From NCBI GenBank assembly GCA_013176395.1, contig JABMLP010000022.1, positions 1,054,001 to 1,118,000 on the forward strand: 64,000 nt of DNA. The letters run 5' to 3'. Position 1 is the stretch's first letter; each line of letters opens with the position of its first letter. The DNA is from Venturia oleaginea (taxonomy: Eukaryota; Ascomycota; Dothideomycetes; Venturiales; Venturiaceae). A model generated the notes under the pieces. The model ran no database searches. It was not told the origin of the DNA and worked only from the letters and a program-made list of their open reading frames with translations. Below are positions 1 to 9,842 of the stretch, in pieces. A program made the position numbers and the translations under genes.

Positions 1-3000
1 AACTTTATCCCCCTTCTTAAGAACAGGTCCCACTGTTCTTTTCTGATTCACACGCATAGCCATGCGCATGTTCAAGAAGGTAATGTTATACTTCAATTGG
101 TCGTGAAGCTGTGACAACTCAGATGCAACAACCGTTGCGTCTGTGGGTAATAGGTTTCCTTGCTCAATCTCGAATTGAGATTCTCGTCCTGTTAAGGGAT
201 GGAATCCTTCTCTCTAGCTTATCCATGACTGGATTTCCAATTGTTCTCTTGTTATTCTGCAAGCTGTCATGTTCTATTTTGCAAGCTGTCATGTTCTATT
301 TCGCAAGCTGCCATGTTCTATTTTGCAAGCTGTCACGTTTCCATTTAAAGATACTTTCTAGAAGGATCTATTGTAAGAGGAGGATTATATATACTAGCTA
401 TCCTTCCTGTACTTACACTTTCTTCTCTGTACTTAGATACTTTGAAATACAAGCAGTCTTCTCTCACTTGCGAAACACCTTTGAGGGTTGAACTCTTACA
501 CGTCCAAAGTTAGCAAAGAATGGAGACATCCTGATGGTGTCTTGAACAGTAGCATTATAAGCGAATGCTGCAAGAGGTAAAAGCGATACCCAATTGCTTT
601 GATCGTCATCGACGTATATGCGAAGGTACTGTTCCATTGTCTGGTTCATTCTTTCTGTTTGTCCATCCGTCTGAGGGTGGTAAGCTGTTGATAAACTTCT
701 TCTGATCTTTAGCATCTCACAGAGCTCTTCCCAGAAATGAGAGGTGAAGAGGCTGTCTCGATCTGAGATAATATTATCAGGAATGCCATGCTTGCTGACG
801 ACATCTCGTACGAATACTCCTGCCAAGTATCGCGTGTCGTAGCCTTTTGGTAGTGGGATAAAGATCGCGTACTTCGTGAGTCGATCTATCACAACCATGA
901 TATGTTCGTACTGAACACCATCCAAGCTTGGAGAAGGTGGCAAAGGTCCAACGAAATCCATGGATATGGTTTTCCATGCGCCGTGAGGCGCTTTGTTGGG
1001 TTGGAGAAGTCCGTAGGGCTTCTTGTGTCGTTCGTATTTGGCTTTCTTGCAAAGAACACACTTTCCTATTTCCTTGAAAACTTCCTGTCGCATGTGAGGG
1101 AAGTAGAAGGTATTCTGGAGTCGTGAAAGGACAATCTCTGGTCGGCAATGGCCGTTAAGCGGAGATTCATGTTGGTGTAGGATGTACTGTTTCCTTAGGC
1201 TTGCGGGAAGATATACCAGGTCGTTGAAGATAAACAAGCCATCTTCAATACGGGTATTCAGATCCGCTGATTGAATATAGTCTTGTACATCTGGATCCTT
1301 TTGTTGCGCGTTCCTGACCTCTTGCCAATAAGAGGGCTTTCCAGACTGGAGTAATGATACCTGGTGTATAAGGGCATTACCTTCCTGTCGGAATAAAGCG
1401 CGTTCGACTCTCTCTTTTTCTCCTGCCATAAAGTCTTCTCTTCGACTTAATGCATCGGCGTTGATATTTTCCTTTCCTTTCTTGTAAAGGATTTGGAAAC
1501 TGTAAGATGACAGCTCTTCTGACCATCTTAGTTGCCGTCGATTCAATTCCTTTGTTGTCGTGAAATTCCGCAGGTTCTTATGGTCGGAATACACAGTGAT
1601 CTTGTGTTTCGCTCCTTCAAGATAATGCTTCCAGTGCTTGAAGGCATCAACTATTGCCATAAGTTCTTTGTCTGACGTGGAGTAGTTGATTTCTGCTTTC
1701 AGGAATTTTCGTGCATGGTAAGCTACCGGTCTTAGCTTTCCATTTGAATCGGGTTGGCTGAGGCATGCTCCGAGGGCTCGATCGGATGCATCCGCCTCGA
1801 CTGTGGCTGGTTTTTTTGGGTCAAACAGTTGCAGAATAGGTGGTGTGGTTAACCGTGTCTTGAGTGCGTCAAAGGGCTTCTGCGCATGCTCATTCCATTC
1901 GAAAGTAATCCCTTTCTTCATCAATCCCGTAAGGGGTTCTGCAACCTCGGAAAAGCCTTCGATGAATTGTCGGTAGTAGTTTGCGAAGGCGTGAAATGAC
2001 TGTACTCCTTTGACGTTCGAGGGTACTGGCCAATCACGGACCTTCTGGTAGATTTCCGGATCGATCTCAAGTCCAGCTTGAGAGACAAAACATCCAACGA
2101 ACTTGATTCGTTGCTTGTGGAATTCGCTTTTCGATGGTTTTAGCCGTAAGTTAAATTTCATCAGTGCGCGGAGGACTGTTCGAACGTGTTTGACGTGTTC
2201 TTCGAACGTTCGAGAGTAAACCAAAATATCGTCCATATAAACAGACACAAACTTGTCTAAATGTTCACGAAGAACATTGTTCATATAGGCTTGCAGCGTA
2301 GCAGGGGCGTTTGTCAATCCGAAGGGCATGACAAGGTATTCGTAGTGCCCAAGGCGAGTGCGGAATGCTGTCTTCCACTCGTCACCTTCCTTAATCCTTA
2401 TTCGATGAAAAGCCGCAGGAATATCGAATTTCGTGAACCATTTGGCTCCTTGGAGTCTGTCCCTCAACTCCTGGATTAAAGGCAGCGTGTACGCATTCTT
2501 CTCTGAAATCTCGTTCAGATGTCGGTAGTCGACACACAATCGTTGTGAACCATCGGGCTTGGGTACGTAGAAAACTGGATATCCGGCGGGTGACTTTGAC
2601 TCCCGGATAAACCCTTTCTTCGTGAAATCGTCGATGTACTCACGAAGGGTTTCAAGCTGATCTTCGCGCAGCGGGTAGATCTTGAACTTCTTGGGTTGTT
2701 CGTTGTTTTTGAGCTTGATCTCATGATCCCATGGTTGGTGTGGTGGAAGAGAATCCTCGATTGATTCCTCTTTGAAAAGTTCCGCAAATTCCTGGTACTC
2801 ATTGGGAATTTGGAACACTGGACTATCCTCCTCTGTCTGGAGACGATAGCAGTATGCCACTTCAACGTGTGTAGGCCTTTTCCGCAAAGGTCTTTGTGCT
2901 GTCCGTGTTCTAGCGCGCATGCTAGCCTGCACGGGATATCGATGATCTGGGAACGTAAGTGTCAACGTCCCCCAGTCGATATGCGGATTGTGAGTTTGAA

Positions 3001-3184
3001 GCCATGGCAGACCAAGGATCAGATCCGAGTCTCCAATATTCGTGACGTCTAGAACGATCCGTTCTTTTCTCCCTTGTATCCACAAGGTTACGTCTGCTTC
3101 ATAAATCACCATGCCTCCATTGGAGTCGACAGGTCTCCCATCAGCGATCGTTAATGAATATGGATACCGTTTCGACTTGATAGG
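1..3184 (-). mobile_element. Ty3/Gypsy retrotransposon fragment, family B
   Basis: This is the pol part of a minus-strand Gypsy element that continues past the left window edge. The 5' side (LTR, gag and most of the protease) is missing: the coding sequence stops abruptly at 3184 against the LTR-like unit that begins at 3185. A solo LTR of family A (190-500) is nested in it. The coding sequence is clearly related to the pol of the mosaic elements at 10752-16074 and 37781-42863, but B keeps an integrase region that those have lost. Gypsy identity is certain from the RT and integrase motifs; the missing ends prevent any measure of age. Confidence 0.9.
1..3184 (-). pseudogene. pol: Gypsy B pol polyprotein, interrupted and truncated
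   Basis: Read on the minus strand from 3184, the frame gives the end of the aspartic protease (LILGLPWL), then reverse transcriptase with FYVPKPDGSQRLCVDYR, the MPFGLTNAPATLQ motif and the catalytic YMDD box, then RNase H (EADASDRALGACLSQ). The integrase follows, with an HHCC zinc region (CVLCKKAKYERHKK) and DDE core pieces SMDFVGP, ISDRDSLF and HPQTDGQTERMNQ. At 506 the frame runs into the family-A LTR, which adds foreign residues and a stop. Beyond the LTR, between 184 and 1, the integrase frame resumes (LNMRMAMRVNQK) and runs off the window. No other stop appears between 3184 and 506, so B was probably coding-competent until the LTR insertion and the 5' truncation. Confidence 0.85.
190..500 (+). 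repeat. Solo LTR of Gypsy family A
   Basis: A 311-bp LTR begins TGTTAAGGGA and ends GAACTCTTACA. It is flanked by a perfect 5-bp target duplication CGTCC (185-189 and 501-505). It matches the LTRs of the full elements at 3992 and 31022 but has four rather than five copies of the 22-bp U3 repeat. It lies inside the integrase frame of element B. Insertion followed by LTR-LTR recombination, which removes the internal part, is the usual origin of a solo LTR. Confidence 0.95.
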
Positions 3185-3654
3185 TGTTACGCAGAGGCTA
3201 TGGCTCAAGTAATATAGCTGGAATTGGCTATTCCGTACAGTGAGGTTCAAGTAATCCTGGGGCGACAATATCGTATCAAACAAGTGTAGCGAAGTTTGTG
3301 AGATATAAGAGTCGTGAATTGTGCTAAGTAACTAAAGCAATAGCGAAGTAACTATGAGAGTGAAGATACGAGATACTGAGGGAGCAGTGTCTCGTCCTTT
3401 ATATAGAGATCCCATCTCTATGAAAATCCTCCGTTCATTATGATCATCCCGATCATGATGAACAGCCTGAGCGGAATGAACACAAACGTTCATTCTGCGT
3501 ACCTTGCCAAGAATGATCAACCACGTGATCCTTCAACCCCGTGTAACAATCATCCAATCATAAGAAGACATGATGGTATGCACTTAGGAATCCAAATGCA
3601 TACGAATGCATCAAATATAATCCTGTACACGCTCACGTGACAGTATCCGTAACA
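3185..3654. repeat. LTR-like unit, family H (470 bp)
   Basis: The unit begins TGTTACGCAG and ends ATCCGTAACA, so it has TG...CA termini within the 6-bp inverted repeat TGTTAC/GTAACA. It shares long stretches with 58163-58500, including the phrase ATAAGAGTCGTGAATTGTGC. A TATATAG box lies at about 3400 on the plus strand. The left flank is element B and the right flank is a piece of family D. The five bases on each side (ATAGG and CCCGC) do not match, so this is not a simple insertion; a recombination between two H copies could have joined B to D here. Confidence 0.6.
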
Positions 3655-3991
3655 CCCGCCCCTACCGAAAGCAAACACTCCTACGTCCCGAACTTTTCAA
3701 AGAACTAAACCCTATTGATACAGATAGGTCGATTGAGCAAATTATCGAAGACGAATACGAAAACGATGAGTTTATCCAGGAGATCTTGGGTTTCCTCCGA
3801 CAAGGAGTTCGGAAATCGAAGAAAATCAGTCTTTCAGAATGTGAGGCCCGAGGCAACCGCCTGTACTTCCGAGACCGCCTTGTCCTGCCTAGTTCGGACG
3901 AACTGAAGGTTAAGCTACTTCGCTACGTCCACGAATCTCCTGTTGGCGGTCACCCAGGCCTTACAAAGACTTTGGAAGTCCTGTCCCGCCA
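3655..3991 (+). pseudogene. Gypsy D pol fragment (RNase H-integrase linker)
   Basis: The plus-strand frame through 3786-3991 encodes the end of the RNase H-integrase spacer and the start of the integrase zinc region (HESPVGGHPGLTKTLEVLSR). It matches the element D segment at about 60160-60480 closely. This copy reads SLSECEARGN without a break, whereas the full-length D has a TAA at the equivalent site and a one-base deletion soon after, so the fragment records the undamaged D sequence. It is cut on the left by the H unit and on the right by element A at 3992. Confidence 0.8.
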
Positions 3992-4323
3992 TGTTAAGGG
4001 ATGGAATCCTTCTCTCTAGCTTATCCATGACTGGATTTCCAATTGTTCTCTTGTTATTCTGCAAGCTGTCATGTTCTATTTTGCAAGCTGTCATGTTCTA
4101 TTTTGCAAGCTGTCATGTTCTATTTTGCAAGCTGCCATGTTCTATTTTGCAAGCTGTCACGTTTCCATTTAAAGATACTTTCTAGAAGGATCTATTGTAA
4201 GAGGAGGATTATATATACTAGCTATCCTTCCTGTACTTACACTTTCTTCTCTGTACTTAGATACTTGAAATATAAGCTGTCTTCCCTCACTTGCGAAACA
4301 CCTTTGAGGGTTGAACTCTTACA
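3992..4323 (+). repeat. 5' LTR of element A copy 1
   Basis: 332 bp, TGTTAAGG...CTCTTACA. U3 holds five tandem copies of a 22-bp unit around CAAGCTGTCATG. A TATATATA box at about 4210-4217 lies about 40 bp before GTACTTAGATA (4253-4263), which is the probable start of the transcript and is complementary to the primer site just after the LTR. Confidence 0.93.
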
Positions 4324-4324
4324 T

Positions 4325-4335
4325 TATCTAAGTAC
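4325..4335 (+). promoter_or_regulatory. Self-priming primer-binding site of element A copy 1
   Basis: TATCTAAGTAC begins one base after the LTR and is the exact reverse complement of GTACTTAGATA at 4253-4263 in the same LTR. In Tf1 of fission yeast an 11-nt 5' end of the mRNA folds back on such a site and primes minus-strand synthesis. The match of 11 nt, its place and its repetition in other families support the same mechanism here (inference). Confidence 0.75.
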
Positions 4336-4986
4336 CTCAGTCTTACAAAGGAAGAAAGGCTCACAGAGAGCAAGCTCCAAAAAGGAATTTCAAGAAGAGG
4401 ACACTTGTCCTAATCCAAGAAGCGAGGGCCAACCTCAAGGGCCAAACAGAAAGGAATTTCAAGAAGAGGACACTTGTCCTAACTCAAGAAGCAAGGGCCA
4501 ACCTCAAAGGCCAACTTCAAGGGCCAACCTCAAGGGCCAAACAAAAAGGGAATTCAAGAGAATTCAAGCTGAGATTTTCTAGAAGGTGCTAGAATCTCCA
4601 AGAAGCAAGGGCCAACCGAAAGGGCCAATCCAAAAAGGGAATTCAAGAGAATTCAAACTGAGATTTTCTAGAACGTGCTAGAATCTCCAAGAAGCAAGGG
4701 CAGGTCATCCTAAGACAGCGTAGTCTTAGGAGTTGAAGCTGTAATAAGCTGAGGAAAGAAAGAGCTAGGGAGAGAGATTTAATACACTTGGCCTTCACAG
4801 TCCCTGGGAGCTCTGTCCTTAGTAATAAGGATTGCAGAGCGGACTATAGTGTAAAAATCCTTCTGGGATTCTATAGTCACCTTCCTATACTAATAGGCAT
4901 TGACTCTATACTGCCTAGCAAATCTCTAGAGTAGAGCCTAGGAGTGTGTATAGTAGTGCTCTCTATTATCTCTCATAGGTGAAAAT
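4336..4986 (+). other. Leader of element A copy 1 (non-coding)
   Basis: The 650-bp untranslated leader contains short direct repeats around AAGGAATTTCAAGAAGAGG and CAAGAAGCAAGGGCCAACC, and a stretch GGTCATCCTAAGACAGCGTA. Much of it is shared with the leader of element C, although the coding parts of A and C belong to different lineages. It may hold packaging or translation signals. Several small chance frames cross it but none is conserved. Confidence 0.6.
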
Positions 4987-6009
4987 ATGGAAGGAGAAGA
5001 TCAGGAACAAAGAGTTCCTCAAGAACCCCAAGCCCTACAAGAAGCTATGGCAGCATTACAACATCAACTAGCCATTCAGAACGATGCTATTACGCGTATT
5101 CTTACAATCTTACCTAACACTACTCGCTCTGAGAACGTAGTAGAAGGACAAGAGACTAAGAATTCACAAAAAGACAGAATACATAGGAAGAAAGCTGTAC
5201 TTCCTAAGCTCCAAGAATTTGATGGCAAGCGTTCTGAATGGGCTCAGTGGTTTCAACAAGCAAGGATGAAGTTGGAGATAGACGCAGAGTCTATAGGGGA
5301 TAGTAGGAACCAATTTGCCTACATCTTCTCCTCTCTACGAGGCTCCGCAGCTCAGGCTACTCTGGCCTACGTAAAGACAGCTCCAGAGGAAGATAAAACG
5401 GGACAGAAATTGTTACAGTATATGGACAACTTCTATGGCGATCCAGTACAACAACAAAGAGCTACTGTAAGCCTGTCCACAATCAAACAAAAAGAGAAAG
5501 AACCCTTCTTCTCTTTTCTTCCCCGTTTTGAAACCACTCTTGCTAATGCTGGAGGAATGACTTGGCCTGACGCTGTTAAAATTGCATTTCTACACAAAGC
5601 AATAAATCAAGAGCTGCGAAACCAGAGAATAGGCCAATCTCAGAGTACCTCCTACCAGCAGTTTGTGTCCGATCTTTTGAATACAAGTATGCAAATCACT
5701 ACAGCAAAGATGCTCTCTTCCTCAGAAGATAAGTTACGATTCAGAGATAAAGAGAAGTCTTTTAAAGATCTGAACGCTATGGACTGGGAGCCTACACGCG
5801 TAAACAAGTTAAAAATTTCGTCTAAAGCCTATGAATATAGGAAGGCAAATAACCTCTGCTTACGCTGTGGGAAGGCCGGCCATAGAATGAAAGACTGCTG
5901 GTTGGATACAGAGGTAGAAAGAGTCACGCAACTTGGTTCAAAAAGGGCCAAAGGAACCACTGAGGAGAATGAAGAAGTTGAAGAAGAGGACTACTCGGAA
6001 AAAGAGTAG
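4987..6009 (+). CDS. gag: Gag of Gypsy A copy 1
   Basis: The 340-residue capsid/nucleocapsid precursor forms the virus-like particle and binds element RNA. An N-terminal helical segment (about 1-50) is followed by a retrotransposon gag domain (about 75-230; FDGKRSEWAQWFQQ, FYGDPVQQQRA). A CCHC zinc knuckle CLRCGKAGHRMKDC lies near residue 295 and the tail is very acidic. The ATG at 4987 is the first ATG after the long leader that opens this frame. The stop TAG at 6007 overlaps the pol frame by 28 nt, in the -1 register. The predicted protein is identical to that of copy 2. Confidence 0.93.
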   Translation: MEGEDQEQRVPQEPQALQEAMAALQHQLAIQNDAITRILTILPNTTRSENVVEGQETKNSQKDRIHRKKAVLPKLQEFDGKRSEWAQWFQQARMKLEIDAESIGDSRNQFAYIFSSLRGSAAQATLAYVKTAPEEDKTGQKLLQYMDNFYGDPVQQQRATVSLSTIKQKEKEPFFSFLPRFETTLANAGGMTWPDAVKIAFLHKAINQELRNQRIGQSQSTSYQQFVSDLLNTSMQITTAKMLSSSEDKLRFRDKEKSFKDLNAMDWEPTRVNKLKISSKAYEYRKANNLCLRCGKAGHRMKDCWLDTEVERVTQLGSKRAKGTTEENEEVEEEDYSEKE

Positions 6010-9000
6010 CCTCTATCCAAAGTCGTGGATGGAGGCGTAGAGTAGATAGAGCAAAATTGTCAAAGGAGTCAATTGAGAGAGTAAATAGTATTTTGAATTC
6101 GAACAAAGACACTGATTCACACCGTTCTCGGATAGAAAAAGAATGGGAGCAGTTCAGACCCAAGATGCTCTCCCGCCTTTTCTACACAAATACTATAGTG
6201 AACGATATATACTCTCTTAAAACTCTCCTTGATAATGGATCTAGCTGCTACGCATCAATAAACGAGGAGAAAGCTTCGCAGATGGACCTTGAAGTACTCC
6301 CTATTAGTCCGCGTACTATAGGTGGAGTTCTTAAGGAAGAAGGACAGACCCAAGTGACAAAAATTGCGAAGTTGAACCTAGATTTAGGGGGACTTATATG
6401 CAACGCTTTTGCTTATATAGTCCCGGGACAATTTGAGGATCTTCTACTAGGCAGGCCTTTTCTCAAGGACACCAAAGCCGTTATCAATGAATCTAAAGGT
6501 ACTCTTACCTTTGCAAACGGGATTAGCATTCGCGATGCTAAATTTGAAGACAAACTTGATATACAACAAGTAGCGCCCGTAAGATTCCACCGCCTTGTCA
6601 CTTCTACACTTGAGAAAATCAAAGACGCGTCTAGAGTATTTGCTGTTACTCTTCGAGATATTGATATTGCCTTGAAGCCGAAAGTCCCTTTGACAACAGA
6701 GCAAATACTGGAATTGCTACCTAAGAGGTTTCATAAGTACGCTGCTGTCTTTGATCCTAAAAGGGCCGAGAGACTACCACCGCATCGCCCTGGGATTGAT
6801 CACGAAATACCTATAGAAGAAGGAAAACCACTTCCTTGGGGACCTCTATATGGTATGGGTCGAGAACAACTACTTGTTTTGCGAAGGACTCTTACAGAGC
6901 TACTAGATAAAGGCTTTATCCGAGAGAGTAAATCAGTTGCTGCGTCTCCAGTTCTCTTTGTGAAGAAACCAGGAGGGGGCTTACGCTTTTGCGTAGACTA
7001 CCGAGCCTTAAACGCAATTACTCGAAAGGATAGGTACCCGCTACCGTTAGTAAAAGAGACTTTACTAACCTTAGCTCGTGCTAAGTATCTTAGTAAGCTT
7101 GATGTAAATGCTGCCTTCCACAAGATTCGAATCGCAACGGGAGATGAGTTCAAAACTGCCTTTCGAACTAGATATGGTCTATTTGAATGGCTAGTTACTC
7201 CCTTTGGCTTAACCGGTGCACCTGCGTCTTTTCAACGGTATATAAACTATATCCTTCGACGATACCTAGACGAGTTCTGCTCAGCTTATCTAGACGATAT
7301 AGTAATATACTCTTCAAAGAACCTTAAAGACCATGAAGAAAAGACTGAAAAGATACTTCAAAGCTGCCTTAACGCTGGGTTATACCTTGATATTCGGAAG
7401 TGCGAGTTTAATACCAAACGAGTCAAGTATCTAGGCTTCGTTATAGATACTGAAACGGGCCTACACATGGATCCGGAGAAGATCAAAGCAATTAAAGAAT
7501 GGGAACGTCCTACTACTCTACGAGGAGTACGTGGCTTCCTAGGCTTTACAAACTTCTACCGTGACTTTGTAAAAGATAACTCAACAACAAGGGAGCCTCT
7601 GGTTCGCCTTACAAAGAAGAATACTCCATTTTTATGGGGAAAGGAGCAAGAAGAATCTTTTCAAAAACTTAAGGCAGAGTTTTGCAAAGAACCTGTCCTG
7701 TCTGCACTTGATGAAGATAAGCCTACGCGAGTAGAACCCGATGCTTCAGGCTGGGCTTCCGGAGCAGTACTTAGTCAAAAAGATGAGCTAGGTAACTGGA
7801 AACCATGTGCTTTCTTCTCTACTAAGCACTTGCCAGCCGAATGCAATTATGATATCCACGACAAAGAACTTATGGCTATAGTCAAAGCTCTAATCCATTG
7901 GACTAGCGAGCTACTTAGCCCAAGTAAGCCATTCATTATCCTCACAGATCACAAGAACCTTGAGAAGTTTATGGTAAAAAGGGAACTAAATGAAAGGCAA
8001 ATGAGCTGGGCGCAGATACTAGCTAAGTTTAACTTCAAACTAGGCTATCGCCCAGGCTCTGAATCTGTAGTTCCAGACGCCTTAACTCGAAGGGATCAAG
8101 ATCTTCCAATGGATATTCAAGACCCAAGAATCGTTGAAAGAACTAGGACGTTATTACCTCCAAAGCTTTGGATTAACGTTCTAGAGGATAAGACTCCTAC
8201 AAGAGAAGAAGCTGCCCAGGAAAATGCTCAAGAAGTAGACAAAGAGCCTATTCCCTTTATGCAAAATCCCTTTCTCTCAGGTGATCTAAGGGATAGATGG
8301 GGAACTACACTCGAAAAAGATCTCGACTATAGACGTATTTTCCAAAGCGTTCTAAAGCAAGATAGGCAGTTCCCATCTAAGCTAAAGGTTCCTACTTCTA
8401 TAGGAGATTGTAAAGTCGAAAATAACCAGCTCTACTATAGAGACCGAATCTGGTTGCCCTCCTACGAGCCTCTCTTAACAGGAGTAATTCAAGAAATACA
8501 CGATTCAGTCCTATCAGGGCATCCTGGACGAGAAGCTACTATTGCTATTCTCTCCAGACAGTTCTACTGGCCGGGATTTGCTCAAGATATACGTCAGTTT
8601 ATACGCAATTGTGACGTCTGCGGAAGAACTTCAGTCTGGCGAGACAAAAAGAAAGGTTTACTTAAACCTCTTCCTGTCCCTAGCCGTATCTGGCAAGATA
8701 TTTCAGTAGACTTCATAGTCGAATTACCAGAGAGCCAAAGATGCACAAGACTCTGCGTTATTACTGACCGCTTGGGTAAAGGAACTATCCTGTTCCCAGT
8801 GCCTAAAGAACAGTTTGGAGCTGAAGGATTTGCAAAACTATTTATGCAGAACTACGTAAGATTACACTGGCTTCCTAGATCTCTAGTCTCAGATAGGGAC
8901 ACGCAATTTGTTAATGCTTTCTGGAAAGAAGTTTGTCACCTTCTTAAGATAGAGAGAAGACTCTCTACAGCGTATCACCCTGAGACTGATGGATCTACGG

Positions 9001-9842
9001 AAAGAAGAAATCAAGAAGTTGAAGCCTATCTACGTAAGTTCTGTACATTTAGTCAGAACGACTGGGTCGAGCTCCTGCCTATTGCTCAAATATGCCTCGA
9101 TAATAGACCAAACCAAGCTACGGGCCTATCGCCTTTCTTCTTAACCCACGGTTATAACATTGAGCATATAGGAACTGTTGAAGCTCCCCAGGAAACCCCT
9201 AAGAATCCAAAAGAAAAAGCACAAGATCTTGTAGCAAAATTGAAGGACGCACAAGAATGGGCAGAAACGTCAATGGTATCAGCTCAGCAACAGCAAGAAT
9301 ACTACTCTAATAGAGATCGTGCTCCGGCTGACTCTTTTAAAGTGGGAGACAAAGTCTGGCTCAACCTAAAGAACGTAAAAACCCTACGTCCTTGTAAGAA
9401 ACTAGACTGGATTCATGGGAAGTATACAGTTACACGAGTTATCAACTCAATGTCTTACGAGCTTGATACACCCAGAGGAATCCACAACCGATTTCATACG
9501 TCTTTACTTAGGAGAGCTGGCACAGATCCCCTACCTTCACAAATACAAGATAATACACAGCCGCCTCCTATAGTAACTGAACAAGGAGACGAGGAATACG
9601 GTATCGAGGCTATTCTAGCCGCAAGATGGCGCCGGCGAGGTCGACAACAAACGCGAGAAGTCTTAGTTAAGTGGGTAGGCTACGTTGATCCTACGTGGGA
9701 ACCCCTTAGCGAACTCCAACAAACTACAGCTCTGGACGCTTTTGAAAGTGCCTACGGCAACGTTCTTGAAAACGACGGACCTATACTACGCCCTCAAAGA
9801 CTACGCTCACATCGATCTACAAGAGAGGGGGGGAGGGGATAA
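5982..9842 (+). CDS. pol: Pol polyprotein of Gypsy A copy 1 (PR-RT-RH-IN-chromodomain)
   Basis: The frame is open from 5982, after a TGA at 5979, to TAA at 9840. No ATG stands near its start, so expression as a Gag-Pol fusion by -1 frameshifting is likely; GGAAAAAG at 5997-6004, just before the gag stop, is the candidate site. Counting from 6057, the order is: protease with DNGSS near residue 59 (DSG or DTG is usual), RT with FCVDYRALN and YLDD (about 410), RNase H (PDASGWASGAVLSQ, about 560), integrase HHCC (HDSVLSGHPGR...CDVCGR, about 820-870), the DDE core (SVDFIVELP, VSDRDTQF, TDGSTERRNQE) and a chromodomain (about 1180-1235; VLVKWVGYVDPTWEP). Only a 3-bp gap or less separates it from the 3' LTR. 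It appears intact. Confidence 0.94.
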   Translation, partial: RRGLLGKRVASIQSRGWRRRVDRAKLSKESIERVNSILNSNKDTDSHRSRIEKEWEQFRPKMLSRLFYTNTIVNDIYSLKTLLDNGSSCYASINEEKASQMDLEVLPISPRTIGGVLKEEGQTQVTKIAKLNLDLGGLICNAFAYIVPGQFEDLLLGRPFLKDTKAVINESKGTLTFANGISIRDAKFEDKLDIQQVAPVRFHRLVTSTLEKIKDASRVFAVTLRDIDIALKPKVPLTTEQILELLPKRFHKYAAVFDPKRAERLPPHRPGIDHEIPIEEGKPLPWGPLYGMGREQLLVLRRTLTELLDKGFIRESKSVAASPVLFVKKPGGGLRFCVDYRALNAITRKDRYPLPLVKETLLTLARAKYLSKLDVNAAFHKIRIATGDEFKTAFRTRYGLFEWLVTPFGLTGAPASFQRYINYILRRYLDEFCSAYLDDIVIYSSKNLKDHEEKTEKILQSCLNAGLYLDIRKCEFNTKRVKYLGFVIDTETGLHMDPEKIKAIKEWERPTTLRGVRGFLGFTNFYRDFVKDNSTTREPLVRLTKKNTPFLWGKEQEESFQKLKAEFCKEPVLSALDEDKPTRVEPDASGWASGAVLSQKDELGNWKPCAFFSTKHLPAECNYDIHDKELMAIVKALIHWTSELLSPSKPFIILTDHKNLEKFMVKRELNERQMSWAQILAKFNFKLGYRPGSESVVPDALTRRDQDLPMDIQDPRIVERTRTLLPPKLWINVLEDKTPTREEAAQENAQEVDKEPIPFMQNPFLSGDLRDRWGTTLEKDLDYRRIFQSVLKQDRQFPSKLKVPTSIGDCKVENNQLYYRDRIWLPSYEPLLTGVIQEIHDSVLSGHPGREATIAILSRQFYWPGFAQDIRQFIRNCDVCGRTSVWRDKKKGLLKPLPVPSRIWQDISVDFIVELPESQRCTRLCVITDRLGKGTILFPVPKEQFGAEGFAKLFMQNYVRLHWLPRSLVSDRDTQFVNAFWKEVCHLLKIERRLSTAYHPETDGSTERRNQEVEAYLRKFCTFSQNDWVELLPIAQICLDNRPNQATGLSPFFLTHGYNIEHIGTVEAPQETPKNPKEKAQDLVAKLKDAQEWAETSMVSAQQQQEYYSNRDRAPADSFKVGDKVWLNLKNVKTLRPCKKLDWIHGKYTVTRVINSMSYELDTPRGIHNRFHTSLLRRAGTDPLPSQIQDNTQPPPIVTEQGDEEYGIEAILAARWRRRGRQQTREVLVKWVGYVDPTWEPLSELQQTTALDAFESAYGNVLENDGPILRPQRLRSHRSTREGGRG
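9822..9842 (+). promoter_or_regulatory. Polypurine tract of element A copy 1
   Basis: AGAGAGGGGGGGAGGGGATAA abuts the 3' LTR start at 9843. A purine run directly before the 3' LTR is where plus-strand DNA synthesis begins in LTR elements. It overlaps the pol stop codon. Confidence 0.8.

Noticed and set aside
3987..3991. Treating CGCCA/TGGCG around A copy 1 as an inverted target duplication
   Set aside because: Integrases make direct duplications, and copy 2 shows the direct TGGCG pair; the left CGCCA belongs to the D sequence. The complementarity is probably chance.
4040..4170. Regular short repeats resembling a CRISPR array
   Set aside because: The 22-bp units are directly adjacent without spacers, lie in the U3 of a eukaryotic LTR and recur in every LTR of the family.
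4043..4582. Open frame of 179 codons from the A LTR into its leader (and its copy at 31073)
   Set aside because: It is a translation of the LTR tandem repeats and non-coding leader; similar frames arise in every A LTR and no domain is present.
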